Shown piece by piece: positions 5,164-6,325 of a stretch of 6,325 nucleotides of DNA. The notes under the pieces were generated by a model that saw only the letters and a program-made list of their open reading frames with translations, made no database searches and was not told the origin of the DNA. This DNA is from CAYQQJ01 sp964515945 (GTDB lineage Bacteria > Pseudomonadota > Gammaproteobacteria > Pseudomonadales > Cellvibrionaceae). The stretch is from NCBI GenBank assembly GCA_964515945.1, contig CAZEWY010000195.1, positions 1 to 6,325 of the forward strand, given 5' to 3'. Positions within the stretch are counted from its first letter, which is position 1, and the number at the start of each line of letters is the position of its first letter. Position numbers and translations under genes: made by a program.

Positions 5164-6325
5164 TTAAAGGATGAAGCGGCTGAGGTCTTCGTCCTTGGCC
5201 AGATCACCCAGGTGCTCGCCGACATAATCCGCATCCACGACCAGGCTCCGCTCTTCATCGCCGGCTTCGTAGCTGACGGTTTCCAGCAGGCGTTCGAGCA
5301 CTGTGTGCAGACGGCGAGCGCCTATGTTCTCTGTTGATTCATTTACCTCGTAAGCCGTTTCCGCGATGCGGCGTATGCCATCGGGAGTGAAGGAGATATG
5401 CACGTTTTCCGTCGCCAGCAGCGCAATATGCTGTTCGGTCAGCGAGGCACTGGGTTCGGTGAGAATGCGCTCGAAATCCTCGGGAGTCAGGGCGTTGAGC
5501 TCCACGCGAATGGGCAGACGGCCCTGGAGTTCGGGAATCAGATCCGAAGGCTTGGACAGGTGGAAGGCGCCGGAGGCGATGAACAGCATATGGTCGGTTT
5601 TGATCATGCCGTATTTGGTGGTGACGGTGCAGCCCTCGATCAGGGGCAGCAGGTCGCGCTGTACACCTTCCCGGGAAACATCGGCCCCGGCGGTGCCCTC
5701 GCGTTTGGTGACCTTGTCGATTTCATCGATAAAGACAATGCCGTTCTGCTCGGCGGCTTCTATGGCCTGGGCCCTCAATTCCTCCTCGTTGACCAGCTTG
5801 GCGGCTTCCTCATCAATCAATTTCTTGAAAGCCTGTTTTACGGTCAGTTTGCGTCTCCGGGTCTTGCCGTGGGAAATGGATGAGAACATGTTCTGCAATT
5901 GGTTGGTCATGTCTTCCATTCCCGGTGGTGCCATGATTTCGACTCCCACGGGGCTGGCGTTAACGTCGACTTCGATTTCCTTGTCATCCAGTTGTCCTTC
6001 CCGCAGTTTTTTGCGGAAGGTTTGCCGGGTACCGGATTCCGACACCGCTTCAGAACTGTCAGAGCGCGCCGGTGGCAGAAGCGCATCGAGAATTCGCTCC
6101 TCGGCGGCTTCTTCGGCACGGAAGCGCACCTTGTTCATTTCCTGCTCGCGATGCAGCTTGATCGAGCCTTCCACCAGATCGCGGATAATGGATTCCACAT
6201 CCCGGCCCACGTAACCGACTTCGGTGAATTTGGTGGCTTCCACCTTGGTAAAGGGAGCATTGACCAGTTTCGCCATGCGCCGCGCAATTTCCGTTTTGCC
6301 GACACCGGTGGGTCCTATCATGAGG
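5164..6325 (-). CDS. hslU: HslU, AAA+ unfoldase of the HslVU protease, 5' end missing
   Basis: HslU is the hexameric ATPase that unfolds proteins and feeds them to the HslV peptidase in the cytoplasm; it is part of heat-shock protein quality control. About 386 codons are in the window; by comparison with the 443-residue E. coli protein, some 57 N-terminal residues lie beyond the right edge. The internal ATG at 6321 is not the start: the frame stays open upstream and an HslU-like Leu precedes it. Counting from that Met: Walker A GPTGVGKT (3-10), pore loop GYVG (36-39), the intermediate domain (about 45-185, with REGQLDDKEIEVDV and MAPPGMEDM), Walker B IVFIDEID (195-202), DVSREGVQRDLLP (214-226), the arginine-finger region GRLPIRVEL (267-275), sensor 2 GARRLHTVLERL (334-345), and the C-terminal DLSRFIL that docks into HslV. 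No defect is seen. hslV is expected just upstream, outside the window. Confidence 0.98.
   Translation of the reverse strand, partial: LMIGPTGVGKTEIARRMAKLVNAPFTKVEATKFTEVGYVGRDVESIIRDLVEGSIKLHREQEMNKVRFRAEEAAEERILDALLPPARSDSSEAVSESGTRQTFRKKLREGQLDDKEIEVDVNASPVGVEIMAPPGMEDMTNQLQNMFSSISHGKTRRRKLTVKQAFKKLIDEEAAKLVNEEELRAQAIEAAEQNGIVFIDEIDKVTKREGTAGADVSREGVQRDLLPLIEGCTVTTKYGMIKTDHMLFIASGAFHLSKPSDLIPELQGRLPIRVELNALTPEDFERILTEPSASLTEQHIALLATENVHISFTPDGIRRIAETAYEVNESTENIGARRLHTVLERLLETVSYEAGDEERSLVVDADYVGEHLGDLAKDEDLSRFIL

Noticed and set aside
5148..5258. 37-residue N-terminal extension of the DUF971 protein
   Set aside because: It overlaps the conserved C-terminal coding of HslU and reads like an out-of-frame shadow; the DUF971 domain starts after the ATG at 5147.
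5366..6214. 282-codon plus-strand open frame antisense to hslU
   Set aside because: Serine-rich translation typical of an antisense shadow; hslU is certain on the other strand.

Overview
The window is an ordinary chromosomal housekeeping stretch from a gammaproteobacterium. Protein sequences are close to those I remember for this class: HslU ends in the typical DEDLSRFIL, and UbiE carries the family signatures. The gene order hslU – DUF971 – ... – ubiE – ubiJ – ubiB – hisI – hisE is the one I associate with Pseudomonas and its marine relatives (Pseudomonadales, Cellvibrionales, Oceanospirillales). HisI and HisE are separate genes here, unlike the fused HisIE of Escherichia coli, which supports that placement. 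I cannot name a genus.

Layout, left to right: hisE (5' part only), hisI, ubiB, ubiJ and ubiE all lie on the minus strand, so they are transcribed from ubiE towards hisE. ubiE, ubiJ and ubiB are tightly coupled by 1- and 3-base stop/start overlaps, and hisI and hisE overlap by 3 bases. A 109-base gap separates ubiB from hisI. Divergent from ubiE, across about 86 bases, is a plus-strand gene (3759-4613) for an unrecognised, probably secreted, six-cysteine protein. It converges on a minus-strand pair: a DUF971 protein (4749-5147) and, upstream of it, the 3' seven-eighths of hslU, which runs off the right edge.

How the genes work together: UbiE is the C-methyltransferase of ubiquinone/menaquinone synthesis, UbiJ is the SCP2-like lipid-binding accessory factor, and UbiB is the membrane-anchored atypical kinase/ATPase needed for ubiquinone production. 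HisI and HisE do adjacent early steps of histidine synthesis. HslU is the unfoldase of the HslVU protease; the DUF971 protein probably shares its transcript.

The non-routine parts are the orphan secreted protein with an internal Cys repeat and the convergent intergenic segment 4605-4750. That segment has imperfect terminal inverted repeats, begins with a triplicated GGGAAAA and appears to supply stop codons to both flanking genes. I see no clear new multi-gene system, RNA gene, CRISPR array or transposase.
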